From Odiellus spinosus (Eukaryota > Arthropoda > Arachnida > Opiliones > Phalangiidae), in contig OY987239.1 in assembly GCA_963920705.1 (NCBI GenBank), forward strand, positions 9,701,504 through 9,765,503: a stretch of 64,000 nucleotides of DNA, written 5' to 3'. Positions 50,645 through 63,111 of this stretch are shown piece by piece; the first letter of the stretch is position 1, and the number at the start of each line of letters is the position of its first letter. Both the position numbers and the translations under genes were made by a program. The notes under the pieces are model-generated. The model was not told the DNA's origin and did not search any database. It worked only from the letters and a program-made list of their open reading frames with translations.

Positions 50645-51578
50645 TAAATAACTCAACCAAAGTAGAACAAATATATATTAAATTTTGCTCCATTTTGATG
50701 AATTCTTGATAGTGAAATTATTCTCTCTTTGGTCCAATTCTGTTGAAATTTTCCAATTTGGACTTTGTTCGGAAAAATTAGATTTTTTTTTCATTGCTCA
50801 AGCCGATTCTTTCTTTATTCCTTGGGAGCACATTGAAATGAAAAGTAAAACCGACGTCACTCGTACGTAAAAACCTTGAGTTTTTTCAATTTCTTGTGAT
50901 TAAATTCGCGAGCTTGGCTTGCTATAAATTTGACAAGGTCCGAATCAAGTTAAGATTCATGTTACTTTAAAAAAAGGTTGACTCTTTCGAGTTACAAATT
51001 AAGCTTATCACATCCTTATGGTTTTCCCTGTAACAATTCTATTTGTAGAAGCTACCTAATACAACTTTTTTTTTTTCATTCTTTTAACTAGAGCTCGGAA
51101 TTCGTATAATTTTTTTTAATTGGATAAAATCTACTAAATTCTGATGTATATTATCCGTTTGATTCAAATTTGACTATTTTTCATTACAGTTAAATTATTC
51201 CAAGATAAAGTAAAAAACGTAATCCATTTCCGTTTTTATCCAAAAATGGCCTAATCTTAAATATTTTCCGGGTTAAACGTTCGGATAAAAATTCAAAATT
51301 TATTTTCCTGAAAAATAATGAATAAAAAGATGATTTAAAATCTTAGTTTCGTTGTTTTATTTATATTCTTCGAATTAAAACTCAATTTGCATTATTTTTC
51401 TTATATTTTAGATTAATTATGGAAACATGAATTTTCTTATCCAATCGTTATACCAGAAGTTAATAATTATATAATTATTAACTTCTGGCTATACGTTTAA
51501 AAAGGAGTAATTTGTTCGTAGATAAAGCGTTAAACGCTTATCTTCGGGTAAAGCTATTTTGGGATTCCAATGTTATTT
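50645..51578. other. AT-rich spacer, nothing recognised
   Basis: Very AT-rich, with a short inverted repeat TTAACTTCTGG near 51460-51490. No gene or repeat family recognised. Confidence 0.35.
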
Positions 51579-51585
51579 CTTAGAG

Positions 51586-51923
51586 CAGAAGCCGATGAAA
51601 CCCTCCTATGAAGTCTACTACTCTAATGTTCGATATAGCGCTCCTCTCTGTATGGGTAAAAATCACAATTTTACGAGATCGGAGGGGTCCTACTTCATAC
51701 CCCCTGTCTACGGAAAATTAGAAATTATCTCTCTCCACAAACAACGACGTTTTTTTTGACGAACTCCGAGGCTGCTAGAGATATTCGCTCGACGAACTCC
51801 CGCTCCGAAAATATCTACCGTTAGGAGGCGTACGAATCGCGCTTTTTGAAACTAACCCATACAGAGAGGGGTAGATAAGACCCGGGAGTAATAGACTTCA
51901 AAGGAGGGTTTCATCGGCTTCTG
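51586..51923. mobile_element. MITE, family A, copy 3
   Basis: A full-length family A element with CTTAGAG on both sides, a perfect 7-bp duplication. Confidence 0.9.
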
Positions 51924-52238
51924 CTTAGAGAAATAATTCAGAGATTTTGGATTTCGGCCGAAGTGACCGACCCTCCCATTACTCTCTTTGAGACAGCGAA
52001 CGTTGATTTGAAGCTTCTTTCGTAATATTTAAGTGGTATGTGTATTGTATTAATCATATAAAATACTAATATATTCAATGATTAATATATTACAGAGCAT
52101 TTCGTCGTGGTTTCTCATCAAATAAGAAATATTTTGACCATTTCCGTATCGAGTCAATAAAAATGATACAAAATATATAATTACATTACTTGGAAAGTCT
52201 TTTCGTCCGAAGAAGTATACCTAGTCGCAAAGCAAAGC

Positions 52239-53087
52239 ATGTCTGTCGTAGAGGCCAAGTACGCGGGATACCCGTATTACTCCTTCGTGCAAAGTTTCGA
52301 GACGGGTTTCACTCCTGAAGGAGTTAGTCGATGGTTCAGAAACTACTGGCATTTCAGCATCTACATCTCGGTGGTCTACTTGATTCTAATATTCGTTTTG
52401 AGGGAGTATATGAAAGGAAGAAAGCCAGTCAATGTGCGCAAAGCGGTCATCATCTGGGACGCCTCTTTGGCCGCCTTCAGCTTCTGTGGCATGTTACGCG
52501 TTGTTCCCGAAGTATTGTACATTTTGAAGAACTACGGAATGGAACATTCTGTCTGCGATTCGACCGCAAACTCTGTCAGTCTGTTTTGGGCAGCGGCCTT
52601 CGTAATTTCGAAAGCCCCCGAACTATTGGACACGATTTTTATCGTCCTCAAGAAACAAAAACTAACAGTTCTTCATGTGTCGCATCACGTTCTAACACTG
52701 ATTATCCTTTTTCGTTACATGGAACAACTCCCTGCTGGTGGGCGTTGGCTAGTCGTCACGAACTATTCCGTGCATTCTTTCATGTACAGTTATTTCGCTC
52801 TGAAAGCTGCTAGGTTCAACATACCAATCAGGTTCTCGATGATCATGACCACCGCGCAAATACTTCAAATGTGCCTTTACATATTAATTTCTTTATACGT
52901 CGTGAGGGCAAATTTACTCGGTCACGTGTGTACATCTAGTGTTCATGAAGCCCTCGTTGCGCTGGTATTCAGCACCTACATGTTATACATGTTCGTTGAC
53001 TTTTATATTCAAAGATATAAAGTTAATAAAATGACTAATACCCAAGGCGAAAAGAAAATGAACTCTAACGGCAGAAAACAATATTAA
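52239..53087 (+). CDS. ELOVL6: ELOVL6-like very-long-chain fatty-acid elongase, intronless
   Basis: Complete 282-codon frame from ATG at 52239. It is nearly the same as the copy at 47859 through residue 150 (HVSHH 146-150), then differs more (RYMEQLPAGGRWLVVTN and the tail NSNGRKQY). The high identity runs from the ATG to roughly 600 bp in, so the pair arose by recent tandem duplication or gene conversion. The function is as for the other copies: the condensing enzyme of ER fatty-acid elongation. The sequence upstream differs from that of the 47859 copy, so regulation may differ. Confidence 0.93.
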   Translation: MSVVEAKYAGYPYYSFVQSFETGFTPEGVSRWFRNYWHFSIYISVVYLILIFVLREYMKGRKPVNVRKAVIIWDASLAAFSFCGMLRVVPEVLYILKNYGMEHSVCDSTANSVSLFWAAAFVISKAPELLDTIFIVLKKQKLTVLHVSHHVLTLIILFRYMEQLPAGGRWLVVTNYSVHSFMYSYFALKAARFNIPIRFSMIMTTAQILQMCLYILISLYVVRANLLGHVCTSSVHEALVALVFSTYMLYMFVDFYIQRYKVNKMTNTQGEKKMNSNGRKQY

Positions 53088-53282
53088 AGACAGGTAACTG
53101 ATTCCAAGAATCTGAGATTTGTAGCCTAAAAGATAAACACAAAAAATAATATACGTTTTTTTTTTGAAATCAATATCACATGAAAAAGTCGCCTAAATTT
53201 TTTGAAGGACATTTTACCCACCCCCTTTTTAAATTGTGGATTAATAATTAAGCAAGAACAAGACAGAAAAATTATGAATTAG

Positions 53283-53619
53283 CAGAAGCCGATGAAACCC
53301 TCCTTTGAAGTCTATTACTCCCGGGTCTTGTCTACTACTCTCTGTATGGGTTAGTTTCAAAAAGCGCGATTCGTACGCCTCCTAACGGTAGATATTTTCG
53401 GAGCGGGAGCTCGTCGAGCGAATATCTCTAGCAGCCTTGGAGCTCGTCAAAAAAACGTCGTCGTTTGTGGAGAGAGAGAATTTCCAATTTTCCGTAGACA
53501 GGGGGGATGAAGTAGGACCCCTTCTAGCTCGTAAAATTGTGAATTTTACCCATACAGAGAGGAGCGCTATATGGAACATTAGAGTAGTAGACTTCAAAGG
53601 AGGGTTTCATCGGCTTCTG
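53283..53619. mobile_element. MITE, family A, copy 4
   Basis: Full-length element with good ends but unmatched flanks (GAATTAG / TTAATAT), so the target duplication is lost or the site was rearranged. Confidence 0.85.
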
Positions 53620-54065
53620 TTAATATTTTAAAAACCTGGAAATCCTTGGTAAAGAGCGCTTAAATTTAAATATGTTTGACCTTACATTGTTTATGTAACT
53701 CCTCGTTAAAAATGTAACTTGTGTAAAACATATTTTTAAAGGAAGTTATCACTGTTTTCGTAATATCATTTTGATTAAAAACCTCCAGGAAAACTCTTCT
53801 ATCACAAAATAACAGATCAAGTATTTTTAAGTAGACCTGTAACCTTGTCATATTGATATCGCCCCAAACTGGGGAATTTAATTACATTAGAATAACCTAT
53901 AGGGAGACAGCAAAGAACCAAGTGTGAAAGAATGTCTGACGTCATGGAACCCCCTTACTGGGGGAATGCTTGTAGGGGTGAACACTGGAACTTCCTCACT
54001 AAGGGGGATGGATAAAAATATTCAGAGGAATTTATTCAAAGCTCTGTAAAACCAATTACTATTAT

Positions 54066-54403
54066 CAGAAGCCGATGAAGCCCTCCTTTGAAGTCTACTA
54101 CTCTAATGTTCCATATAGAGCTCCTCTCTGTATGGGTAAAATTCCCAATTTTACGAGATCGGAAGGGTCCTACTTCATACCCCCTGTCTACGAAAAATTG
54201 GAAATTCTTTCTCTCCACAAACGACGACGTTTTTTTGACGAACTCCAAGGCTGCTAGAGATATTCGCTCGACGAACTCCCGCTCCGAAAATATCTACCGT
54301 TAGGAGGCGTACGAATCGCGCATTTTGAAACTAACCCATACAGAGAGGGGTAAGACAAGACCCGGGAGTAATAGACTTCAAAGGAGGGTTTCATCGGCTT
54401 CTG
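54066..54403. mobile_element. MITE, family A, copy 5
   Basis: Full-length element, opposite orientation to copy 4 about 450 bp away, with CTATTAT on both sides (perfect 7-bp duplication). Confidence 0.9.
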
Positions 54404-54649
54404 CTATTATCATGTCGAGCTCAAGAATCTGTAATGAAATTTAGTTCTTTTAAAAACTGCAAAAATATTAATTACGACAAGAGACAAAGGTTTAAGAAAA
54501 TATTATTAAAATTTTTATTTCGTTCTGATACGCGAGTAGTGTTATAGTTAAAATATATTATATAAAAAACAATAGTAGAGGATTCACAGGCATTTTAGAG
54601 TATACAGTGATAACGTAATATTTACAATAAATTATGCAAATTATTTCGT

Positions 54650-57600
54650 TCACCATTCCAAAACTCCAGGGATATATTTATCGATCAAGCTTTGATAGTA
54701 AGGCATTAATGCTTTGATATCAGGAACTACTTCGCATTTAGAGTACAAATCAAATTTACTGAAATTAAACAAAATATATTTATGTAAATTAATAAAAAAA
54801 TTCAAGACTTAGCCGCGGGTTTTGATGAACATATAGAAACAACAAACATTTAAAGGGAGTATGAAAGGCCGAAACAAGCTATTTTTAATCGATTAAGAAT
54901 ACTAAAATAATGAGAAAAACAATAATATAACTCACCAAAAATATTTCGTTATTTTATAATCAATTTCCAAAGTTTCGATGTTAAGCCTTGGCTGCCTAGC
55001 TCGGTGAACTAGGCTAGCACGACCTGTATTTTTTTAATATTCGCGGCTGTTCTTGACGCCAATCACGAGTGAGTACGCGTATTTTAAAAATACGTGATTG
55101 GCCACTAGATCTGACGGGAATATTAAAAAAAAAAAAAAAATACAGCTCGTGCTCGCCTAGTTCGCCGAGCTAGGCAGCCAAGGCTTAGCATCTGCAAGTT
55201 TCGGAACTTTGGAAATTGATTATAAAATAACGAAATATTTTTGGTGAGTTATATTATTGTTTTTCTCATTATTTTAGCATTCTTAATCGATTAAAAATAG
55301 CTTGTTTTGGCCTTTCATTCTCCCTTTAAGGTGCTTTTTGAAGTCAAATTGCAAAAGTTTTGGGTCAGTCATAAAATGGAATTATTCACATCAAAAATGC
55401 CTAGTGTGAACGTAGCTTTAGTGCATGAATCGAGGGGTCGGCCATTCAGAAAAAAAGTGCTGAATTTTTAAATCAGTTCTAATTTTGGGGTTAAATCTTA
55501 CGATTGAAAAATCGTGCCTGCAAGCGTTTGTAAAAATTTCTGGAATTTTTAAGTTTGTATAAGGTTTTCTGATTTTTGCTGGTATTTTGAGGGGGGGGGG
55601 GGGGTTTAAAAAGTTGTACACCGCTTGCTGAAATAAAGTAACTACATACTTGAATTCTTTGACGACTTCCATCATGGCCAGATCTTTTTTGTTGCAAAGA
55701 TACATGTAGTCACCGCTAGTGTGCCATGGGTAGAATGAATGATACCGAATCGCGTAGAGAGCTTCATCGGGCAAAGTTGTGTTATTATGCTTCAACACTT
55801 TGTACAAGTACTCGTCATGACCCCAAGACATCATGACATTTTCCAAACCGCAGTTTTCTTCGTAGATACCCAAACGGGTACTGTAAACGTCATCGTATAA
55901 ATCGGGATTTTTCTTGAAGGATGTGTCGCGATAGGCGATGGACTTGGCGAATTCGCATCCAACTACGAAGGTATCTCCTACGACGCACCATTGAGGCTCG
56001 CCGTACATGGCCATTATTTTTCCAAGATCGTGAATTAGACCCGTCAAATGAAACCAATCCAAAGTAGGGTGGGCTTCGCGGATTTTTTCCGCAGTTTGAA
56101 AAGCGTGAACAATGTTTGGTAGATCAGTATCAGGGTCGCTCTCGTCAATCAATCCGTTTAATTTTTCGAGGGCTTCCATGACGGTTAGTTTAGTAGTGTT
56201 GAACTTTTCCCATTTTTCCCTCTGTTTAAATAATGACGAAATATTACTATCTACGTCTCAAATGTCAACTTTATCCCATTGGTCAGGAGGTAATGATCGC
56301 CCCCCCACCCCTCAAGTCGACAATAGTCGACAAAAAATTTATAACTTGTGAGGAGTCACTGTTCGTTCCAACTAGGACTATTTATAGATAGAAATTATAA
56401 CAAAAACGGACGTTCATAAGGGTACTCTAACGGCAAACAGCAGCAAAAACAGTAACAGTAATTACTCGCGAGTCTGCCTATTCTCGAGAAATAGCAGCCA
56501 CGCAGTTCCTAATTTTTGGCACTGTTTGCAGATAGAGAAATTTGCATTTCACATTATCAGCTTCTAATTTATCTAATCGATTTTTCAGCAAAATTTGCAA
56601 AAATGCAACTAATATTACATTTTATATTGATGAAAAATCGCTGACCTCTTAAGAATGTAAGACTTCACGATCCCATAATTAAATTAATTCATTTTTACCA
56701 ACCTTTTCTTTGCCAAATTGAACTGTTTGAAAGGTGTGCATTTTTAAGTAGGTTTCTTGCACTCGTTTTTGAATGGGATCATTCTAAAAAAGAATATTTG
56801 TAGATTATTTAGCATTATTAGCAAGTAAATCATTATTAAAATATGGTAAATGACTCAACGCGCCTCTGGTAAATGACTAAACGCGTCTCTGGTAAAATGA
56901 CCCAACGCGCCTCTGGTAAAGGACTCAACGCGCCTCTGGTAAAGGACTCAACGCGCCTCTGGTAAAGGACTCAACGCGCCTCTGGTAAAGGACTCAACGC
57001 GCCTCTGGTAAAATGACCCAACGCGCCTCTGGTAAAATGACCCAACGCGCCTCTGGTAAAATGACCCAACGCGCCTCTGGTAAAATGACCCAACGCGCCT
57101 CTGGTAAAATGACCCAACGCGCCTCTGGTAAAATGACCCAACGCGCCTCTGGTAAAATGACCCAACGCGCCTCTGGTAAAATGACCCAACGCGCCTCTGG
57201 TAAAATGACCCAACGCGCCTCTGGTAAAATGACCCAACGCGCCTCTGGTAAAATGACCCAACGCGCCTCTGGTAAAATGACCCAACGCGCCTCTGGTAAA
57301 ATGACCCAACGCGCCTCTGGTAAAATGACCCAACGCGCCTCTGGTAAAATGACCCAACGCGCCTCTGGTAAAATGACCCAACGCGCCTCTGGTAAAATGA
57401 CCCAACGCGCCTCTGGTAAAATGACCCAACGCGCCTCTGGTAAAATGATCCAACGCGCCTCTGGTAAAATGACCCAACGCGCCTCTGGTAAAATGACCCA
57501 ACGCGCCTCTGGTAAAATGACCCAACGCGCCTCTGGTAAAATGACCCAACGCGCCTCTGGTAAAATGACCCAACGCGCCTCTGGTAAAATGACCCAACGC

Positions 57601-58798
57601 GCCTCTGGTAAAATGACCCAACGCGCCTCTGGTAAAATGACCCAACGCGCCTCTGGTAAAATGACCCAACGCGCCTCTGGTAAAATGACCCAACGCGCCT
57701 CTGGTAAAATGACCCAACGCGCCTCTGGTAAAATGACCCAACGCGCCTCTGGTAAAATGACCCAACGCGCCTCTGGTAAAATGACCCAACGCGCCTCTGG
57801 TAAAGGACTCAACGCGCCTCTGGTAAAGGACTCAACGCGCCTCTGGTAAAGGACTCAACGCGCCTCTGGTAAAGGACTCAACGCGCCTCTGGTAAAGGAC
57901 TCAACGCGCCTCTGGTAAAGGACTCAACGCGCCTCTGGTAAAGGACTCAACGCGCCTCTGGTAAAGGACTCAACGCGCCTCTGGTAAAGGACTCAACGCG
58001 CCTCTGGTAAAGGACTCAACGCGCCTCTGGTAAAGGACTAAATACTATATATTTGGTTTTCAAGGAAAGTAGAAGGTCAATCCCACTTATAAATGGCTAA
58101 AAATCAGGTTTTCCGTCGCAAATAACTCGACCCCCTTTCGTTATGAAAATGATCGTTAATTGAGTTCCAGATATAAACTAAGTGTTATAGCGGAATGAAA
58201 TATCAATTTTGAAGTTTGATAAACTAAAAATATAAATTATAGATATTTGAAAAAAAAATGGTGAAAGATTTTCATCCATATTGTCAAGAATCCATTCAGG
58301 TTCCATAAGAATATGGGAGGGCCGCGATTCAATAACCATCCTCCCAAACTTTGTAGCAAAAGTTCGTCCGCTTCGAATCGATTTTTCAAGTAAATCGCTC
58401 CTGACATTATATTATTAACCCGCGCCACTAACGACCTTGACATAATATTTTGGGCAATAAAAATGGAGCCGACCGAAAAAAGATCTAAGCGTACAAATGT
58501 TGCAAAAATTGCGGACGAACTTTTGTTACAAAGTTTGGGAGGATGGTACCAGAGGCTAACGCTATGCTCCCATATTCTTATGGAACCTGAATGGATTCTT
58601 GATATTGTTTGAACAAATTTGATTAATTTTGAAAAATGTCAAAGTCTAAATCGACTTCAAAAACGTTTAAGTGTTTTGAATACATTATTATATACTCACA
58701 GAATTTTCGCTGAAAGTTCGAAAATCATTTACATCTTTATTTTCAGGTCTGTAATGTTCTGACGGGTCGAGAATTATAACTTGGGTAGCGCCTGACAT
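54650..58798 (-). CDS. MIOX: myo-Inositol oxygenase (4 exons)
   Basis: Minus-strand exons: 58798-58700, 56783-56703, 56221-55650 and 54758-54650; all introns are GT-AG and in phase, giving 286 residues against 285 in human MIOX. It converts myo-inositol to D-glucuronate with O2 at a di-iron centre, in the cytosol. All six iron ligands are present, each one position beyond the human numbering: H99 (HAFQTAE), H124 and D125 (GLIHDLGK), H195 (SWGHDEY), H221 (RYHSFYPWHT) and D254 (NKFDLYSKC). The diagnostic block DESDPDTDLPN precedes them. Intron 1 contains a 24-bp minisatellite and a family C MITE; intron 3 holds a TTAA MITE and a run of 14 G. None of them touches the coding sequence, so the gene looks intact. 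Confidence 0.95.
54854..55325. mobile_element. TTAA-flanked palindromic MITE, copy 2, in MIOX intron 3
   Basis: TTAA stands at 54850-54853 and 55326-55329. The arms start AGGGAGTATGAAAGGCC and AGGGAGAATGAAAGGCC and pair over almost the whole element. Only the outermost bases resemble copy 1, so it is a separate sub-family moved by a similar enzyme. Confidence 0.85.
56844..58040. repeat. 24-/23-bp minisatellite in MIOX intron 1
   Basis: The centre (about 57003-57800) is some 33 copies of a 24-bp unit containing AAAATGACCCAACGCGCC. Both edges are 23-bp units in which ATGACCC is replaced by GGACTC. The CpG-rich core (CGCGCC) is unusual in this AT-rich DNA. Frames of about 270 codons on both strands come from the 24-bp period alone. 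Confidence 0.9.
58285..58600. mobile_element. MITE, family C, copy 3
   Basis: The best preserved copy. Ends CAAGAATCCATTCAGG and inverse, flanked by ATATTGT on both sides (perfect 7-bp duplication). It lies in MIOX intron 1. Confidence 0.9.
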
Positions 58799-59302
58799 AA
58801 TTACAATTTCTTATATTTCTTTAATTTCGAATTTCAAAGAAATATTCACCCCGGAATATGAACTGTTTATGGCATTGATTTGAGTTCGAATATCTTCTTT
58901 TATATGGTTCTTAAACTCAAGTGGTTTGCGAGAGAAGACGTGATAGAATTCAACTTCTTGTCTGATATTTTTATTTTTGATAAATTATCAAAATTGAGCA
59001 AACGAGCCGCAAATTGACTAACAATTAATACTCTAGTGTTCAAGGGGTATTTGCATCCGTTTTTTTCTACTATATTCAAGAATCCTTAGCTTTGATCGTT
59101 ATGTTATCTCCACTTGAACAGATCTTTAAGTATAACGAAAAATATAAAAGATAGATTTCTTATCACAGTGTCACGCGAGATTTTTTTAAAGGCGGTGTGA
59201 AAAGATAATAAGATTAAATTTTTATCTGTATTTAAAGTTCGTAAAAAAGTCAATTCATTAAACAGATTGTATCACGCTATCTGTATAAAATTTCAATTAA
59301 GA
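58799..59302. other. Upstream region of MIOX
   Basis: The MIOX promoter should lie here. I see no convincing motif and no other gene. Confidence 0.35.
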
Positions 59303-59642
59303 CAGAAGCCGATGAAACCCTCCTTTGAAGTCTACTACTCTATATAATGTTCCATATAGCGCTCCTCTCTGTATGGGTAAAATTCACAATTTTACGAGTT
59401 AGAAGGGGTCCTACTTCATCCCCCCTGTCTACGGAAAATTGGAAATTCTCTCTCTCCACAAACGACGACGTTTTTTGACGAACTCCGAGGCTGCTAGAGA
59501 TATTCGCTCGACGAACTCCAGCTCCGAAAATATCTACCGTTAGGAGGCGTACGAATCGCGCTTTTTGAAACTAACCCATACAGAGAGGGGTAGACAAGAC
59601 CAGGGAGTAATAGACTTCAAAGGAAGGTTTCATCGGTTTCTG
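59303..59642. mobile_element. MITE, family A, copy 6
   Basis: Full-length element; the right end is decayed (GGTTTCTG) and the flanks ATTAAGA / CGTTCAT do not match. Confidence 0.82.
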
Positions 59643-59647
59643 CGTTC

Positions 59648-59917
59648 ATGGAACGTGTCAACAGAATTCGCCATGTTCATTGGGGCCATCTAGTAACGAA
59701 GTTTGACTTTAGACAGGAAGTGTGGCATTACGTCACATTTGAAATTGGAAAACTGCAGAACGTGCAAACGACAATTTCTAAAACAGGAAATTCGTTTCGA
59801 CAAAATTTCCCAAAAAGCGCCACACTTCCGCCGTCGATAGCGGACGAAATTATCCGAAATCGCGATCTACTGAAAATGCCATACAGAAGGTACGAGTGCA
59901 ATATCCATGAACGTTAG
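59648..59917 (+). CDS. Unrecognised open reading frame, possible exon
   Basis: An 89-codon frame starting with ATG six bases past a MITE end. It has a balanced amino-acid make-up (for example FRQEVWHYVTFEIGKLQN and ATLPPSIADEIIRNRD). A possible splice donor (AGAAG|GTACGA) lies at about 59889, so this could be the first exon of a plus-strand gene. I do not recognise a domain and find no downstream partner exon. It may equally be chance. Confidence 0.25.
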   Translation: MERVNRIRHVHWGHLVTKFDFRQEVWHYVTFEIGKLQNVQTTISKTGNSFRQNFPKSATLPPSIADEIIRNRDLLKMPYRRYECNIHER

Positions 59918-59959
59918 TTCTTTATACATCCATGATAAAACTTTGTAAAATTGGTATTA

Positions 59960-60052
59960 AATAAGCCTTTGCAGCAATCTTAGCAAACTAACCGATCTAA
60001 GCAGACGATTCCTTATCGTTTAAATAGGCCTAATTCGTGTTTAAAGGAATCT
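59960..60052. mobile_element. Solo end of a TTAA-type MITE
   Basis: It shares GCCTTTGCAGCAATCTTA and the following ACTAACCGATCTAAGCAGA with the left end of the element at 62321, but no opposite arm is present. Confidence 0.5.
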
Positions 60053-60260
60053 GGAAACGCCATTCATAATGCTTAAAGAGCGTTTATGCAGGCATAACAA
60101 GCCCCTGCTATAGCATCATACATTTCAGCCTATTTTACAATGTCAGGGGTCTAACTATTATATGGGCTTAACCATCTTGTTATTTTATATATGCATTGAA
60201 AAGCAAACAGTTTTAACTTTTGGCGACTGACAACCAATGAAGACATCAAATGCGCAAAAT

Positions 60261-60596
60261 CAGAAGCCGATGAAACCCTCCTTTGAAGTCTACTACTCCA
60301 ATGTTCCATATAGCGCTCCTCTCTGTATGGGTAAAATTCCCAATTTTACAAGTTAGAAGGGGTCCTACTTCATCCCCCCTGTCTACGGAAAATTAGAAAT
60401 TCTCTCTCTCCACAAACGACGATGTTTTTGGACGAACTCCAAGGCTGCTAGAGATCTTCGCTCGACGAACTCCCGCTCCGAAAACATCTACCGTTAGGAG
60501 GCGTACGAATCGCGCTTTTTGAAACTAACCCATACAGAGAGGGGTAGACAAGACCCGGGAGTAATAGACTTCAAAGGAGGGTTTCATCGGCTTCTG
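60261..60596. mobile_element. MITE, family A, copy 7
   Basis: Full-length element with GCAAAAT on both sides (perfect 7-bp duplication). Confidence 0.9.
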
Positions 60597-60603
60597 GCAA
60601 AAT

Positions 60604-61566
60604 TCGTAAATTAAAAAGTTTGTTGTATATAGAAACATGTATGTAATATAACATAACATCGTATTTAAAATCATATGTTACTATTACTTTAAAAATGTAA
60701 ATATTGCGTCAACTAAAATCAAACCCGAAAATTTTAATAAAGAATACTGATTAGTTGTATTGAATGGCTTAATTTAATCCTTTTCATTGACACTTTACAA
60801 ATTTATTGATAAAAAGAAAAAGATGTCAAATTTCTAAACAGATCTCTCGAGTCTCAGATGATTCTCACGATAATGAGGTTGAATATAAAGATTACAAACA
60901 ATTCTACTTATTACCAGTCTTACGCGCGTAAATCCAGATAGATCCACAAAACCGCATAAAAAATTCTCCAATAAACTCTAAAAGATTAGCCCGATCTTAA
61001 CCCGACCAAGGTTAGTAAATAGGCAAGTTCTGACGTCGACTACAAACTACAAAGCCACGTGAATAATTAAAATCCTGGCTTGAATTTAAAGAACACGTCA
61101 TCAATACAAGTTATAGAAAGATAGTTGGGGGAAGGAAAACTTGTAGCTTTCAGCGCGTTTACTCCCATTCGTGTTCCTCCTAAAAAAGGGCAAATTTTTC
61201 GTGTTACACCCATGTTTACGTCGACAGTTGAGAGTTTTCTCTCTCTCTGGCTGAAGTCCCTGGCGCCATCTGGCGCCATCACCCTCCCTTTAAATGGGTG
61301 CGCTCTGAAATTTCAAGCCCGGGATACCGAACAGTACGTTGTTTGGCGAATTTTTGTTTTAGCTGTCTGCCTGTCTCTTTACTGACCTTGAGCCGGACTA
61401 ACTAACGGTGCCAGATAAGCAAGCCATACAAGATACAAAGGATCATCAAGGTCGTTTCTACATAAATATTTTTTGTAAAACGGCGTGCGTCATCACATCG
61501 TAGCAGATGTTGAAAGATTTTGTCCAGACTTAATATAATTTTCCCGACTGATTCGCGCGGTTTTTA
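60604..61566. other. Intergenic, nothing recognised
   Basis: It contains overlapping small frames on both strands at 61067-61385 without any domain. The sequence around 61250-61275 holds a tandem duplication of CTGGCGCCAT. No gene is called. Confidence 0.3.
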
Positions 61567-61573
61567 GTTACGC

Positions 61574-61910
61574 CAGAAGCCGATGAAACCCTCCTTTGAA
61601 GTCTATTACTCCCGGGTCTTGTCTACCCCTCTCTGTATGGGTTAGTTTCAAAAAGCGCGATTCGTACGCCTCCTTACGATAGATATTTTCGGAGCGGGAG
61701 TTCGTCGAGCGAATATATCTAGCAGCCTTGGAGTTCGTCAAAAAAACGTCGTCGTTTGTGGAGAGAGAGAATTTCCAATTTTCCGTAGACAGGGGATATG
61801 AAGTAGGACCCCTCCGATCTCGTAAAATTGTGAATTTTACCCATACAGAGAGGCGCGTTATATCGAACTTTAGAGAAGTAGACTTCAAAGGAGGGTTTCA
61901 TCGGCTTCTG
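61574..61910. mobile_element. MITE, family A, copy 8
   Basis: Full-length element with GTTACGC on both sides (perfect 7-bp duplication). Confidence 0.9.
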
Positions 61911-62320
61911 GTTACGCAAAAACTAGTTTTTTAGCTACGCAAAACTTGTTGACGTCTAGTGGAAACCAAAATATTTCGTTATTTTCGCTTAGTCTTTTCC
62001 ACATACATACTACTACTGCATACTATTATTACAGGCAAGTATAATATAGTAGCCTACACCTCCCCCTATGGGTTGTGGCTAAAATGAATCTATCAAAAAG
62101 CCACGTTTTTCATAGCCATGACATAGCAGTCTAGATAATTAATTGAAGTTAATCACCATGTACAATAGGTTTATTGTAATAGCGTTAAAAAGTTACTAAA
62201 CAATGAAGGGGCCAATGTTTTGGAAGTAGAGTAGGTTCCTGAAGATAAAAATATTCCATCATTATACGCGAACTACCCTCATGAATTTGCAAAGCTTAAT
62301 AAATGCCGTTTCATGCTGCA
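61911..62320. other. Intergenic, nothing recognised
   Basis: AT-rich unique sequence between two MITEs. Confidence 0.3.
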
Positions 62321-62769
62321 TTAAATGGGCCTTTGCAGCAATCTTAACAGACTAACCGATCTAAGCAGACCTATATATAAGATTCCTTATCGTTTAAATA
62401 CGCCAGTAAAAAATTCGCAAAGAAAATAATAAACTAGAAATAAATTTAAAACTTACACGGAAAATAGGCTTAGCTGGATTCATGGAAATTCTGAATTGAT
62501 GACTCAATTGATGGGTCAGAATGTCAGGGACCAATGAGCAAATGCTCGTAGATAAGGCGAGATCTCCATGAGACTGCCATTAACATTCGATTGGTCGATG
62601 ATGGGAAGAAATTCAGGATCCCCATGAAACCAGCTAAGCCTATTTTCCGGTAAGTTTTAAATTTACTTCTAATTTTTCATTGGTTAGTATTTTTTTACTG
62701 GCGTACTGGGCCTATTTAAAAGATGAGGAATCAATAAAAAATATTTGTGGGACTCCATTCTCTCTTTAA
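62321..62769. mobile_element. TTAA-flanked palindromic MITE, copy 3
   Basis: The inner arms match copy 1 at AGCCTATTTTCC-GGTAAGT and its inverse, and at TAAACTAGAAATAAATTTAA on the left. TTAA is found at 62321-62324 and 62766-62769. The outermost left bases (ATGGGCCTTTGCAGC) do not pair with the right end, so one end may be recombinant. Confidence 0.65.
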
Positions 62770-63111
62770 CCAGTAATTGGCAATTAAAATAATTTTAAAA
62801 ATTAATTATCTGTCGACCATTTGGATTCGATCGGTATTGTAAAAAACCTAAAGGTATAAAATTTTTAATATAAATTTTTATTTTATGAAATACGAAAAGG
62901 ATAACAGCTTTAGACTTTAAACGAGACATTTAGAATTATACTTTCGTAGGCTTCAGTAGATAATTATTTTATCATTAAGAATCGGGTTTGAACCAGATTA
63001 CGCAAGTTTTCAAGAGAGAAATATTCTTCTGTTCAAGTGAAATAGACTAATAGGAAAAAGATGAGCCGAACCTAGAACTAATTATTGAAACCCAAGAACG
63101 TGCAATGATTG

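Noticed and set aside
56971..57849. Frames of about 272-278 codons on both strands
   Set aside because: They follow the 24-bp minisatellite in MIOX intron 1.
61067..61385. Overlapping frames of 71 and 86 codons
   Set aside because: Opposite-strand overlap without homology or splice partners.
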